Shown: positions 6,895 to 13,633, numbered from the stretch's first letter. The stretch: 14,268 bases of DNA from Oscillospiraceae bacterium (GCA_009785655.1 WQVW01000013.1:1-14268); one strand, 5' to 3'. Translations and numbers: made by a program. The notes: generated by a model not told the origin, from the letters alone.

Positions 6895-7713
6895 ATGCAG
6901 GAGTATTCCATACCCCGTCAAATTTGGAGAGCAATTTACCCGCTGTTGATTTTCTTCGGAGTGTCTCTAATTGTTGATTTGGGCTATGCGATAATGATGT
7001 TTGAGTCCGTTCCTGTCTTTTCGCTGCGGAATTTGTTTGCCATAAGTGCGATTTGCACATTGATCTTTGGCCTTATGTGGCGCAGTGCGAGGACACGGCT
7101 TCCTATATACAGCGGCACGAAGTTGAAAATCATGCCTGCTATTTTGACAGTACTATTGTTTGTTGGACTGAACTTTATTTTCGTGGCTATTATCGGTATT
7201 ACAGACCTTATGCGGCATTTTCCGCCTCACAATCTGGTGAAGCAATTCATTACCAGCGGCAGCCTTACGATGCGAATTTTGGCGGTAGGATTGTTCGCGC
7301 CTGTGGTGGAAGAGTTGATGTGCAGGGGTATTTTACTGACGCGGCTTAGTACATGGATGCCGACATGGGCAGCTGTGTTGGTGAGCAGCGCGCTATTTGG
7401 TTTTATCCACCTTAATTTATTACAGGGAATGTACGCTTTTGTTGCCGGTATTTTCTTTGCCTTGTTATATATCCGCTATCGCAATCTGTGGCTGCCGATA
7501 ATCGCACATGTTGCGTTTAACCTTGCCAGCATCATTTTGCATGAGCGCCTTGAAGCGATGGGTGCGGAAGCATTTAGTCTGCTGCTTCTGCTTATCTCAA
7601 GTTTATTGGTTGCGGTTGTGTGTGCGCTGCTGCTAAAAAAATGCACAAAAGCCGCTGTTTTGATTCAAGAACCCGGGGATGGGGCGGAAGCGTCTTCGGT
7701 TATTTATCCGTAG
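6895..7713 (+). CDS. CPBP-family intramembrane metalloprotease (CAAX/bacteriocin-processing type)
   Basis: A multi-spanning protein of 272 residues with the three conserved motifs of the CPBP/Abi family: EELMCRG (139-145; Glu139, Glu140, Arg144), FGFIHLN (168-174; His172) and HVAFNLAS (205-212; His205, Asn209). These supply the glutamates and histidines used for intramembrane cleavage in the Rce1-like fold. In Firmicutes the family takes part in peptide-pheromone or bacteriocin processing, self-immunity and anti-sigma-factor cleavage; the sequence does not say which. No small peptide gene is visible beside it. An AGAAGGGG site precedes the ATG by about 9 bases. It is second in an operon with the MFS transporter, so export or resistance work together with that pump is a reasonable inference. 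Confidence 0.9.
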   Translation: MQEYSIPRQIWRAIYPLLIFFGVSLIVDLGYAIMMFESVPVFSLRNLFAISAICTLIFGLMWRSARTRLPIYSGTKLKIMPAILTVLLFVGLNFIFVAIIGITDLMRHFPPHNLVKQFITSGSLTMRILAVGLFAPVVEELMCRGILLTRLSTWMPTWAAVLVSSALFGFIHLNLLQGMYAFVAGIFFALLYIRYRNLWLPIIAHVAFNLASIILHERLEAMGAEAFSLLLLLISSLLVAVVCALLLKKCTKAAVLIQEPGDGAEASSVIYP

Positions 7714-7738
7714 CGAGAGTTCCTCTGCGTTTAAAATT

Positions 7739-7774
7739 GCAATGCCCGGCGGGGGTTTTTCCGTCGGGCATTGC
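7739..7774 (-). terminator. Intrinsic terminator, mainly for the DUF378 gene
   Basis: Arms GCAATGCCCGGCGG (7739-7752) and CCGTCGGGCATTGC (7761-7774) pair over 14 positions with one G-T wobble and an 8-base loop. Reading minus, it is followed by AATTTTAA, so it works best for the DUF378 gene ending at 7786. On the plus strand the T-tract is missing after the stem; the hairpin may still protect the 3' end of the MFS-CPBP transcript. Confidence 0.8.
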
Positions 7775-7785
7775 GGTTAGGCATG

Positions 7786-8001
7786 TTATGCCTTTTCGAC
7801 GACGTTTTCGTCGCGTTCCCTGAAGAGAAGGGAAATACACCAGATTGCGCTGAGGCCGATAAGCGTGTATATTACCCTGCTTACCGTTGCTGTCTGTCCA
7901 CCGAACATATATGCTATGAAATCAAATCTGAAAATGCCCATAGAACCTAAGTTAAGTCCGCCTAAAATCGCAAGGACAAGGCATATCCTGTCCAGAACCA
8001 T
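7786..8001 (-). CDS. DUF378 small membrane protein (YuzA-like)
   Basis: A 71-residue protein with two membrane helices (about 6-24 and 40-60). The LVLAILGGLNLGSMGIFRFD segment (8-27) and the glycine-containing link to the second helix fit DUF378, a widespread small membrane family of unknown function. It ends in a charged tail. I chose the ATG at 8001, which has AGGAGG 10 bases upstream. An in-frame GTG farther out at 8028 would place that ribosome site inside the coding region. It is a single-gene unit, convergent with the CPBP gene and divergent from the Lrp-family regulator. Confidence 0.85.
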   Translation of the reverse strand: MVLDRICLVLAILGGLNLGSMGIFRFDFIAYMFGGQTATVSRVIYTLIGLSAIWCISLLFRERDENVVEKA

Positions 8002-8029
8002 AATCAAAATTCCTCCTCTCGGATACACT

Positions 8030-8035
8030 ATTATA
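8030..8035 (-). promoter_or_regulatory. Candidate -10 box for the DUF378 gene
   Basis: Minus-strand TATAAT about 30 bases before the ATG at 8001. I see no convincing -35 hexamer at the right distance. Confidence 0.4.
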
Positions 8036-8122
8036 GTTTCCCTGAAGAAAAATATTATGCAGAGTTGGCGCTGGTGTAAAAATGCAAAGAAAAAATAAAA
8101 AGTCTCAAACTAAAAAAATGTA

Positions 8123-8152
8123 TTTACTTTGATGCAGTATTTGAATTATAAT
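8123..8152 (+). promoter_or_regulatory. Candidate promoter of the Lrp-aminotransferase operon
   Basis: TTTACT, an 18-base spacer and a perfect TATAAT, 41 bases before the ATG at 8194. An AAGGAGAGG ribosome site follows. Copies of TTTGATGCA overlap the -35 side of the spacer and the expected start site. Confidence 0.6.
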
Positions 8153-8171
8153 ATTTAGATATTTTGATGCA
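8128..8171 (+). repeat. Direct repeat TTTGATGCA around the promoter, possible regulator binding sites
   Basis: TTTGATGCA occurs at 8128-8136 and 8163-8171, 35 bases apart start to start. One copy begins at the last base of the -35 box and the other falls just after the -10 box. The second contains the 8-base palindrome GATGCATC. Two sites bracketing the -10 box suit autoregulation by the Lrp-type protein encoded next, which would bind as a multimer. Confidence 0.45.
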
Positions 8172-8193
8172 TCCTTGGTAAGGAGAGGTATTT

Positions 8194-8673
8194 ATGGACG
8201 AGATATTAAAGCTGCTTGAAAAAGACGGCCGGATGACGCCAACGCAGATTGCGCAGGCGACCGGGCAAGATGAGACAGAAGTTCAGGAGACCATCAGAAA
8301 ATATGAGGCTGACGGTACGATTTTAAAATACACCGCGTTGATCAATGAAGATCAAGTGCCGGCGCAGCACGTCACGGCAATGATCGAGTTGAAAATATCA
8401 CCGCAGCAAGGACAAGGATATGACCGCATCGCCCAGCGGATATACCAGTATAACGAGGTGGAGAGCCTGTACCTTATGACAGGTTCGTACGATCTGCTTG
8501 TGACAATGACCGCGAAAACGATGAAAGACGCGGCCCAGTTTGTGTATGAGCATCTTGCGGCGATAGACGGCGTGACGGCAACGGCGACGCATTTTGTTAT
8601 GAAGAAATATAAAGAAAAAAATTGCGTACTCGCCAAAGCACCTGAACAGGAAGAGAGGTTGTATTTCGTATGA
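8194..8673 (+). CDS. Lrp/AsnC-family transcriptional regulator, AlaR-like
   Basis: A 159-residue regulator. An N-terminal winged helix-turn-helix (about 1-48, with MTPTQIAQATGQDETEVQ) is followed by an RAM/AsnC effector domain (about 58-140) that includes VESLYLMTGSYDLLVTM. This is the standard Lrp architecture, in which amino acids bind the C-terminal domain and change oligomer state and DNA binding. It overlaps the aminotransferase gene by 4 bases (ATGA), so the two are translationally coupled. The same pairing occurs in Bacillus as AlaR-AlaT (YugG-YugH), where the regulator controls alanine transaminase. I infer control of its own operon through the repeats at 8128-8171; the amino acid sensed is not visible in the sequence. 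Confidence 0.88.
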   Translation: MDEILKLLEKDGRMTPTQIAQATGQDETEVQETIRKYEADGTILKYTALINEDQVPAQHVTAMIELKISPQQGQGYDRIAQRIYQYNEVESLYLMTGSYDLLVTMTAKTMKDAAQFVYEHLAAIDGVTATATHFVMKKYKEKNCVLAKAPEQEERLYFV

Positions 8674-9836
8674 TTGACTACGGAACCGTTTTGTCCGACA
8701 GTGTAAAGGCACTTGAGCCGTCAGCGATAAGAAAGTTTTTCGATATTCTGGAGGACATGGAAGACGCAATCTCCCTTGGCATCGGAGAGCCGGATTTTGT
8801 AACGCCGTGGCATATAAGAGACGCGGGCATACACTCGTTAGAAAAAGGTTTTACCAGATATACGGGCAACGCCGGACTGAGCAGACTACGTGTGGAGATT
8901 TCAAAATACTTAAATCGCAAATTTGGTATTGAGTATAAGTATAGTGACCAGATCATTGTCACCGTTGGCGGCAGTGAGGGCATTGACCTGGCTATCCGTG
9001 CGCTTGTCAACCATGGGGATGAGGTGATTATCCCAGTGCCATCGTTTGTTTGCTATGGTCCGATTACGCGCCTTGCTGGCGGCGTGCCGGTATTTGTTGA
9101 AACAAAAGTGGAAAATGAATTCCGCCTGACGGCGCAAGAGCTGCGGGATGCGATCACACCGAAGACAAAAGCACTCGTGCTGCCATTTCCAAGCAACCCA
9201 ACCGGCGCGATTATGGAACGCGCCGACCTTGAAGCGATTGCAGAGGTTTTGCGCGATACGAATATAATGATTATTTCCGACGAAATTTATGCAGAGCTCA
9301 CTTATGGGGATCGCCATGTATCGATCGCGAATATACCGGATATGTATGCGCGCACGGTATATATCGGCGGGTTTTCAAAAAGCTATGCCATGACAGGCTG
9401 GCGAATGGGGTATGCCTGCGGGCCGGCGGATGTGATCAGAGAGATGTTGAAAATTCACCAGTATGCCGTGATGTCGGCACCCACGACAAGCCAATATTCC
9501 GCCATAGAGGCGATGAGTAACGGAGATGCCGACATAGAAAACATGCGACTGGAATATGACCAAAGGCGGCGGCTTCTGTTGAGCGGATTGCGAGAAATTG
9601 GCCTTGAGTGCTTTGAGCCAAGAGGCGCATTCTATGTGTTTCCGAGTATCAAAAGTACGGGGCTGTCTTCGGTCGAGTTTTGTGAAAAATTCTTGCTGCA
9701 AGAAAAGATCGCCGTGATACCGGGCAGCGCGTTCGGTGAAGGCGGAGAAGGATTTGTGCGTATATGCTACGCTTCGTCGCTTGAAAATATTAAAATAGCT
9801 TTAGAGAGAATGCAGCGATTTGTGGATTCTCTGTAG
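8670..9836 (+). CDS. Class I/II PLP-dependent aminotransferase, AlaT-like
   Basis: This 388-residue fold-type I aminotransferase has all the key residues in place: the substrate-side SLGIGEPDF segment (35-43), SNPTG with Asn176, SDEIY with Asp204 and Tyr207, the PLP lysine Lys237 in GGFSKSYAMTGWRMGY, and Arg364 in FVRICYASS for the substrate carboxylate. Such enzymes move an amino group between an amino acid (alanine, aspartate or aromatic) and a 2-oxo acid in the cytosol. The AlaR-AlaT-like arrangement favours alanine, but sequence alone does not separate alanine from aspartate specificity. Its start overlaps the regulator's stop. No clear terminator follows: the 124-base gap to apgM holds only weak GC-rich hairpins without T-tracts. 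Confidence 0.92.
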   Translation: MIDYGTVLSDSVKALEPSAIRKFFDILEDMEDAISLGIGEPDFVTPWHIRDAGIHSLEKGFTRYTGNAGLSRLRVEISKYLNRKFGIEYKYSDQIIVTVGGSEGIDLAIRALVNHGDEVIIPVPSFVCYGPITRLAGGVPVFVETKVENEFRLTAQELRDAITPKTKALVLPFPSNPTGAIMERADLEAIAEVLRDTNIMIISDEIYAELTYGDRHVSIANIPDMYARTVYIGGFSKSYAMTGWRMGYACGPADVIREMLKIHQYAVMSAPTTSQYSAIEAMSNGDADIENMRLEYDQRRRLLLSGLREIGLECFEPRGAFYVFPSIKSTGLSSVEFCEKFLLQEKIAVIPGSAFGEGGEGFVRICYASSLENIKIALERMQRFVDSL

Positions 9837-9960
9837 CGGCGGCCTCTGGCTGTCCGCATAATGCTAAATTCATGCAAATTTATTTGGGACGCACAAATCG
9901 GATACGCACAGCGCGCGCGTCAATGGGTGCGCGGATTCTAATCATAGGAGTGAGACTAAC

Positions 9961-11199
9961 TTGAAATACTTACTGGTCATCGGCGACGGCATGGCAGATA
10001 ATCCCGTGCCGCAGCTTGGGGATAAAACACCGTTGCAATATGCCGTGACACCGACGATGGACAAGCTGGCCTCTGCAGGAGAGTTGGGCAGTGTCCTGAC
10101 CGTGCCGGAAGGGATGCCAGCCGGCACAGACACCGCCGTTTTGTCGATATTTGGCTGTGACCCCAGAACCTATTACACTGGCAGAGCCCCGCTGGAGGCG
10201 GCGGCCAGCGGCATATCACTCTCCCCGGGGGATGTGGCGTATCGCTGCAATATGGTCACGTTTGAAGGCGAAAACGGCACCGCATTTGAAGGGAAAAGAA
10301 TCATCTCACACTCAGCCGGATCTATTGAAGGCGAGGAGTCTGACGCGTTGATTCGTGAGCTTTTTGAGACGCCTGTTTTTAAAGCGGCGGCTGAAAAGGC
10401 TGGTATGATCGTGCATCCCGCGTCGTCTTTCAGGCATATTGCGGTGCAAAAGTTGGCAGATATCAACGGCATCGTGACGGCAGCGCCGCACGACAATCTT
10501 GGTGAGGTGATAGGACCCATTCTGCCGAGCGGATGTGATAACGCCGCGGCGTTGAAGGCATTGATGCAAACAGCGCATGAGATTTTGGACGATCACCCGA
10601 TCAATATAAAACGGCGCGCGGAGGGAAAGTTGCCGGCAAACGGCGTATGGTTCTGGGCGGAGGGGACTGCGGTAGAATTACCGAATTTTGCCGAAAAATA
10701 CGGCAAGACCGGCGGCGTGATCACCGCCGTGCCGATATGCCACGGCATCGCGGCACTGGTCGGCTTGGAGAAAATCTATGTCGAAGGCGCGACAGGGGAA
10801 CTGCATACGAATTATGAGGGAAAAGTCGCCGCCGCGCTGGAGGTTTTGCGCAACCACGATTTTGCCGCGGTGCATGTTGAAGCACCGGACGAATGTACAC
10901 ACAATGGTGAATTGGACGGCAAGCTTCAGGCCATTGAATGGATCGACAGCCGTGTTCTGCAACCGATTATCGAAGGGTTGGCGGGGATAGATTTCAGAAT
11001 GCTGTTTCTGTCCGACCATAAGACATTGATATCCACCCGCGGGCATGATGGGGATCCTGTGCCGTATATCATCTACGACAGCCGTTTCGATCAAAACACA
11101 GGCTTGACCTATTATGAATCAGATGCCGCGCGCGGAGCATATATCTCCGACGGAACGGAACTGATGAGCAGACTATTTGAACAAGAGGTAAATGCATGA
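9961..11199 (+). CDS. apgM: ApgM-family (cofactor-independent) phosphoglycerate mutase, or its homoserine-kinase-like subgroup
   Basis: A 412-residue alkaline-phosphatase-superfamily enzyme. Metal ligands are visible: Asp9 in VIGDGMAD, Asp310 and His314 in PDECTHNG, Asp352-His353 in SDH, and His362 in GHDGDPVP. The nucleophile position is Thr56 in AGTDTAVLSIFGCDP, where I recall the archaeal-type enzymes having GSD. The TGRAPLEAA segment (73-81) is typical. It would interconvert 3- and 2-phosphoglycerate in glycolysis. A close bacterial subgroup (TIGR02535-type) is proposed to be a homoserine kinase, and I cannot separate the two by eye. The TTG start has AGGAG 10 bases upstream and gives the usual MKYLLVIGDG N-terminus. 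The 4-base ATGA overlap with ispE shows coupling. Confidence 0.85.
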   Translation: MKYLLVIGDGMADNPVPQLGDKTPLQYAVTPTMDKLASAGELGSVLTVPEGMPAGTDTAVLSIFGCDPRTYYTGRAPLEAAASGISLSPGDVAYRCNMVTFEGENGTAFEGKRIISHSAGSIEGEESDALIRELFETPVFKAAAEKAGMIVHPASSFRHIAVQKLADINGIVTAAPHDNLGEVIGPILPSGCDNAAALKALMQTAHEILDDHPINIKRRAEGKLPANGVWFWAEGTAVELPNFAEKYGKTGGVITAVPICHGIAALVGLEKIYVEGATGELHTNYEGKVAAALEVLRNHDFAAVHVEAPDECTHNGELDGKLQAIEWIDSRVLQPIIEGLAGIDFRMLFLSDHKTLISTRGHDGDPVPYIIYDSRFDQNTGLTYYESDAARGAYISDGTELMSRLFEQEVNA

Positions 11200-12074
11200 C
11201 AATTACCGCACCAGCGTATGCAAAGATCAATTTATCACTCGATATCGTCTCAAAGATGGACGATGGATATCACAACATGCGCATGGTAATGCAGAGCATC
11301 AGCTTGTGCGATGAGGTGACGGTTCAATGTGAGCCGGGCAGCGGCATAAGCGTACAAACCGATCTGTCGTATCTGCCGGGGGACGAACGGAATATAGCGG
11401 CCAAAGCGGCCAAGACTTTCTTTGCACATACGGGAATAGACGGATATCAAACGCGCATACGGATAAAGAAAAATATCCCCGTTTGCGCAGGATTGGGCGG
11501 CGGCAGCACGGATGGTGCTTGCGTATTGCGCGTGTTAGATGAAATGTTTGAAACAAAGCTCGGCCACAACGCGCTGAAAGAACTTGGCGGCAGTATAGGT
11601 TCCGATGTACCGTTCTGCATCGCGGGCGGCACGGTGCTTGCTGAAGGCAGGGGCGATGTGCTAACGGAGCTAACGCCCGTTCCGCATTGTCACATGGTCA
11701 TCTGTAAACCGCCATTTGCATTTTCAACGCCGGAACTTTTCAGAAGGGTGAAAATCGATAAAATACGTGCGCGGCCGGATACGGACGGGATCATAGAATC
11801 TCTCAAAAAAGGCGATTTGAACGATCTCTCCAGAAGAATGTACAATGTGTTTGAAGACATTTTGCCGAAAGGCGAGCGCGAGATAGCCAACGCCAAATAC
11901 GCACTTTTGGAGTTAAATGCCCTCGGCGCGGTGATGACCGGCACCGGCTCCGCAGTGTTTGGAATCTTTGAAGATGAAGCGTCCGCAGTCCATGCGTATG
12001 AGCATTTGAAGCTGAATTATAAAGAATGCTTCCTGACCGAAACTGTTGGGAAAATTGAAATCCCGAGTGAGTGA
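11196..12074 (+). CDS. ispE: 4-diphosphocytidyl-2-C-methyl-D-erythritol kinase
   Basis: This 292-residue GHMP kinase phosphorylates the 2-hydroxyl of CDP-methylerythritol, the fourth step of the MEP route to isoprenoid precursors. Visible features are APAYAKINLSLDI with catalytic Lys10, the ATP-binding glycine loop IPVCAGLGGGSTDGACVL (94-111), GSDVPF with catalytic Asp137, and the C-terminal MTGTGSAVFGIF (247-258). Length is normal for the family. The ATG sits inside the apgM stop (ATGA), so the gene depends on apgM translation and transcription. Its 3' end is followed by a strong hairpin leading into spoIIR. The organism therefore makes isoprenoids by the MEP pathway. Confidence 0.96.
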   Translation: MTITAPAYAKINLSLDIVSKMDDGYHNMRMVMQSISLCDEVTVQCEPGSGISVQTDLSYLPGDERNIAAKAAKTFFAHTGIDGYQTRIRIKKNIPVCAGLGGGSTDGACVLRVLDEMFETKLGHNALKELGGSIGSDVPFCIAGGTVLAEGRGDVLTELTPVPHCHMVICKPPFAFSTPELFRRVKIDKIRARPDTDGIIESLKKGDLNDLSRRMYNVFEDILPKGEREIANAKYALLELNALGAVMTGTGSAVFGIFEDEASAVHAYEHLKLNYKECFLTETVGKIEIPSE

Positions 12075-12079
12075 ATACG

Positions 12080-12109
12080 GTATAAAAAACAAACCCTCTG
12101 GCGATAATT
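12080..12109 (+). promoter_or_regulatory. Candidate sigma-F (forespore) promoter for spoIIR
   Basis: GTATA (12080-12084), a 15-base spacer and GGCGATAATT (12100-12109) match the sigma-F pattern GYATA / GGnnAnAnT closely. In Bacillus, spoIIR is a sigma-F-dependent gene, which supports the reading. The -10 element lies within the 5' arm of the hairpin at 12091-12140. Transcription would start near 12116, leaving out the sequence that masks the ribosome site. Confidence 0.6.
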
Positions 12110-12140
12110 TGCGCAGAAGCAAAATATTGCCGGAGGGTTT
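12091..12140 (+). terminator. Long hairpin: terminator of apgM-ispE and mask of the spoIIR ribosome site
   Basis: Bases 12091-12112 pair with 12119-12140 over 22 positions: 19 Watson-Crick, 2 G-U and 1 A-A mismatch, closed by a 6-base loop. The base of the stem is AAACCCTC with GAGGGTTT, followed by two more T, so it can act as an intrinsic terminator after ispE. The 3' arm contains the spoIIR Shine-Dalgarno GGAGGG (12132-12137), 9 bases before the ATG. Any transcript that enters from ispE therefore pairs the SD with CCCTC. Confidence 0.85.
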
Positions 12141-12146
12141 TTACTG

Positions 12147-12752
12147 ATGAAACTGAAAAAATGGGAACTGGCACTGATCATGGCGCTGTGCGTTACCGCA
12201 CTGCTCGGCATCGGTGCGTTGCGCGAACAGCGGCAACTGGCCGACCGGCTGATCAGGCTGCATGTGGTGGCGAATTCAGATTCACAGGAAGATCAAGAAA
12301 TAAAACTTGCAGTTCGCGACAGGGTTCAGCAAGCGATTGAGCCATGGCTTCACGGTGTGGCAAACCGAGAGGAAGCGGTCGCAATCATCGGGCAGAACAT
12401 CAATAAAATCACCAGCACCGTTGAAGACACGCTTCTTGCATTGGGGAAAGATCACAGTATACGTGTAATTGTCGGTGAGGAACATTTTCCTGCACGGATG
12501 TACGATACATTCACGCTGCCGGCAGGCAGATATCAGGCGTTGCGCGTGGAGATCGGCGAGAGTGCGGGAGGAAATTGGTGGTGCGTAGTATTTCCGCCGC
12601 TGTGCACAGATTCTGCCGTCCACGCTGCCGATGCACTCAATGAATTGTCAGAGGATCAGATCACGCTGATAACCGGGAGCGGGAGAGGACATGTGGTGAA
12701 ATTCAGAACGCTTGAATGGATTGCGAGGGTACGGGCGTTCTTCGCGAGTTAA
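12147..12752 (+). CDS. spoIIR: Stage II sporulation protein R (SpoIIR)
   Basis: A 201-residue protein with an N-terminal hydrophobic segment (about 8-25) acting as signal or anchor. It has the SpoIIR hallmarks LIRLHVVANSDSQEDQ (35-50), TLPAGRYQALRVEIG (123-137) and GGNWWCVVFPPLC (141-153). In Bacillus, SpoIIR is made in the forespore under sigma-F, crosses into the intermembrane space and signals SpoIIGA to process pro-sigma-E in the mother cell. The sequence implies that the organism forms endospores, or did recently. The start is the ATG after GGAGGG, whose availability depends on the hairpin described at 12091-12140. The 3' end overlaps the stop of the convergent phosphotransferase gene by 4 bases, and no terminator separates them. 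Confidence 0.93.
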   Translation: MKLKKWELALIMALCVTALLGIGALREQRQLADRLIRLHVVANSDSQEDQEIKLAVRDRVQQAIEPWLHGVANREEAVAIIGQNINKITSTVEDTLLALGKDHSIRVIVGEEHFPARMYDTFTLPAGRYQALRVEIGESAGGNWWCVVFPPLCTDSAVHAADALNELSEDQITLITGSGRGHVVKFRTLEWIARVRAFFAS

Positions 12753-13498
12753 AACATTTCGTCCAGTAGAATGAAATATTCGATTTTTTCGTAATTAGGT
12801 TCAATATTTAAGCGTTCAAAAAACATATGCTCATATTCTGCACATCTGTCTCTGATATCTCTGACACAGAAAGCGATATCCAGCCATTTATCTGCGATTC
12901 CAGCCCAGCTTAAATCATAGAAGTAATAGTCAGCGTTATTGACAATAAAGTTTGCGCTGATATCGCCGTGCGAGAAAACAAAGTCTTCAACCGGCTTGTT
13001 ATTGCAAAGCCAATGATACAATTCATTAGGGTCTTTAAACGCTGTCGTTGGCTCCCAATTATCGGTATCAATATCAGCAAAGCCGCAATCCAGCATATAT
13101 TCAAGTGTTGACAACCTTGCGGCGATGCTTGAATCAAAAGGGCAGTTTGAAATATCCACAGACTGTACTTGAGCGATACAATTTGCCAGATGAGTAACGT
13201 ACTCTTCAGGCCGGTTGCAGAAATCGTCAATATGACTGCCGTGCAATTCGCTCATAACTAAAAATTCTCTGCCGTTTTCACAACCAAAATCAATCACTTC
13301 CGGGACATTGAGCCTTCCTGATAGCCACAACATAACGTCTTTTTCCTGTTTTAAGCCAAATGCTGTGTTAGTATCAATGGATTTCAAATAAAAATAGCCG
13401 TCAGGTGTTTCACACCGTGCAACTTCCGCACCGGACATGCCGCCTGTATTGACTTGGGTGCTAATTACTTTATCTGCCCACGTTGATGGTATATACAT
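12749..13498 (-). CDS. Aminoglycoside phosphotransferase (APH)-family kinase, APH(3')-like
   Basis: A 249-residue small-molecule kinase with the protein-kinase-like APH fold. Visible are a glycine-rich loop NTGGMSGAEV (17-26), the ATP lysine Lys39 in FYLK, the catalytic loop FSHGDISANFIV (175-186; His177, Asp179, Asn183), the metal-binding Asp195 in YDLSWAGIADKWLD, and an LLDEMF C-terminus typical of APH(3') enzymes. The catalytic loop is one residue shorter than the usual HxDxxxxN. The substrate may be an aminoglycoside, but many chromosomal relatives act on other metabolites, so resistance should not be assumed. GGAGG lies 6 bases before the ATG. Its promoter contains a 12-base palindrome. 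The stop codon shares TTAA with the spoIIR stop, so the genes converge and overlap. Confidence 0.85.
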   Translation of the reverse strand: MYIPSTWADKVISTQVNTGGMSGAEVARCETPDGYFYLKSIDTNTAFGLKQEKDVMLWLSGRLNVPEVIDFGCENGREFLVMSELHGSHIDDFCNRPEEYVTHLANCIAQVQSVDISNCPFDSSIAARLSTLEYMLDCGFADIDTDNWEPTTAFKDPNELYHWLCNNKPVEDFVFSHGDISANFIVNNADYYFYDLSWAGIADKWLDIAFCVRDIRDRCAEYEHMFFERLNIEPNYEKIEYFILLDEMF

Positions 13499-13522
13499 TT
13501 TACACCTCCGTTAATTCATGAT

Positions 13523-13551
13523 ATTTTATCACAGTTCGCAATTGCGATCAA
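13523..13551 (-). promoter_or_regulatory. Promoter of the APH-like gene with a palindrome in the spacer
   Basis: On the minus strand TTGATC (13551-13546), a 17-base spacer and TAAAAT (13528-13523) end 25 bases before the ATG. The spacer and the edge of the -35 box hold TCGCAATTGCGA (13536-13547), a perfect 12-base palindrome placed where a bound repressor would block RNA polymerase. Confidence 0.65.
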
Positions 13552-13573
13552 ATGCCGATAGGGGCATTTTTTT
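13550..13573 (+). terminator. Intrinsic terminator reading rightward with no plus-strand gene close upstream
   Basis: AAATGCC (13550-13556) and GGCATTT (13563-13569) form a 7-bp stem with a 6-base loop, followed by four more T. It works only in the plus direction. The nearest upstream plus-strand gene is spoIIR, about 800 bases away and on the far side of the APH-like gene, so the hairpin may end spoIIR read-through transcripts before the next promoter. Confidence 0.7.
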
Positions 13574-13604
13574 GTGAAATTCGTCATGTTTTTGAATGTC
13601 ACTA

Positions 13605-13633
13605 TTGCATAAATGTAGGCAAAATGTTATATT
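13605..13633 (+). promoter_or_regulatory. Sigma-A promoter for the right-end gene
   Basis: TTGCAT, a 17-base spacer and TATATT lie 41 bases before the ATG at 13675, with an AAGGAG ribosome site between. Confidence 0.7.

Noticed and set aside
8002..8028. Upstream GTG start for the DUF378 protein
   Set aside because: The AGGAGG site would lie inside the coding region, and the ATG at 8001 gives the family's usual N-terminus.
9837..9960. GC-rich hairpin or regulatory element, and repeated ACGCACA, before apgM
   Set aside because: The possible stems are only 4-5 bp and lack a T-tract, and ACGCACA (9889-9895, 9904-9910) is too short to stand out. I could not find a convincing promoter or riboswitch here.
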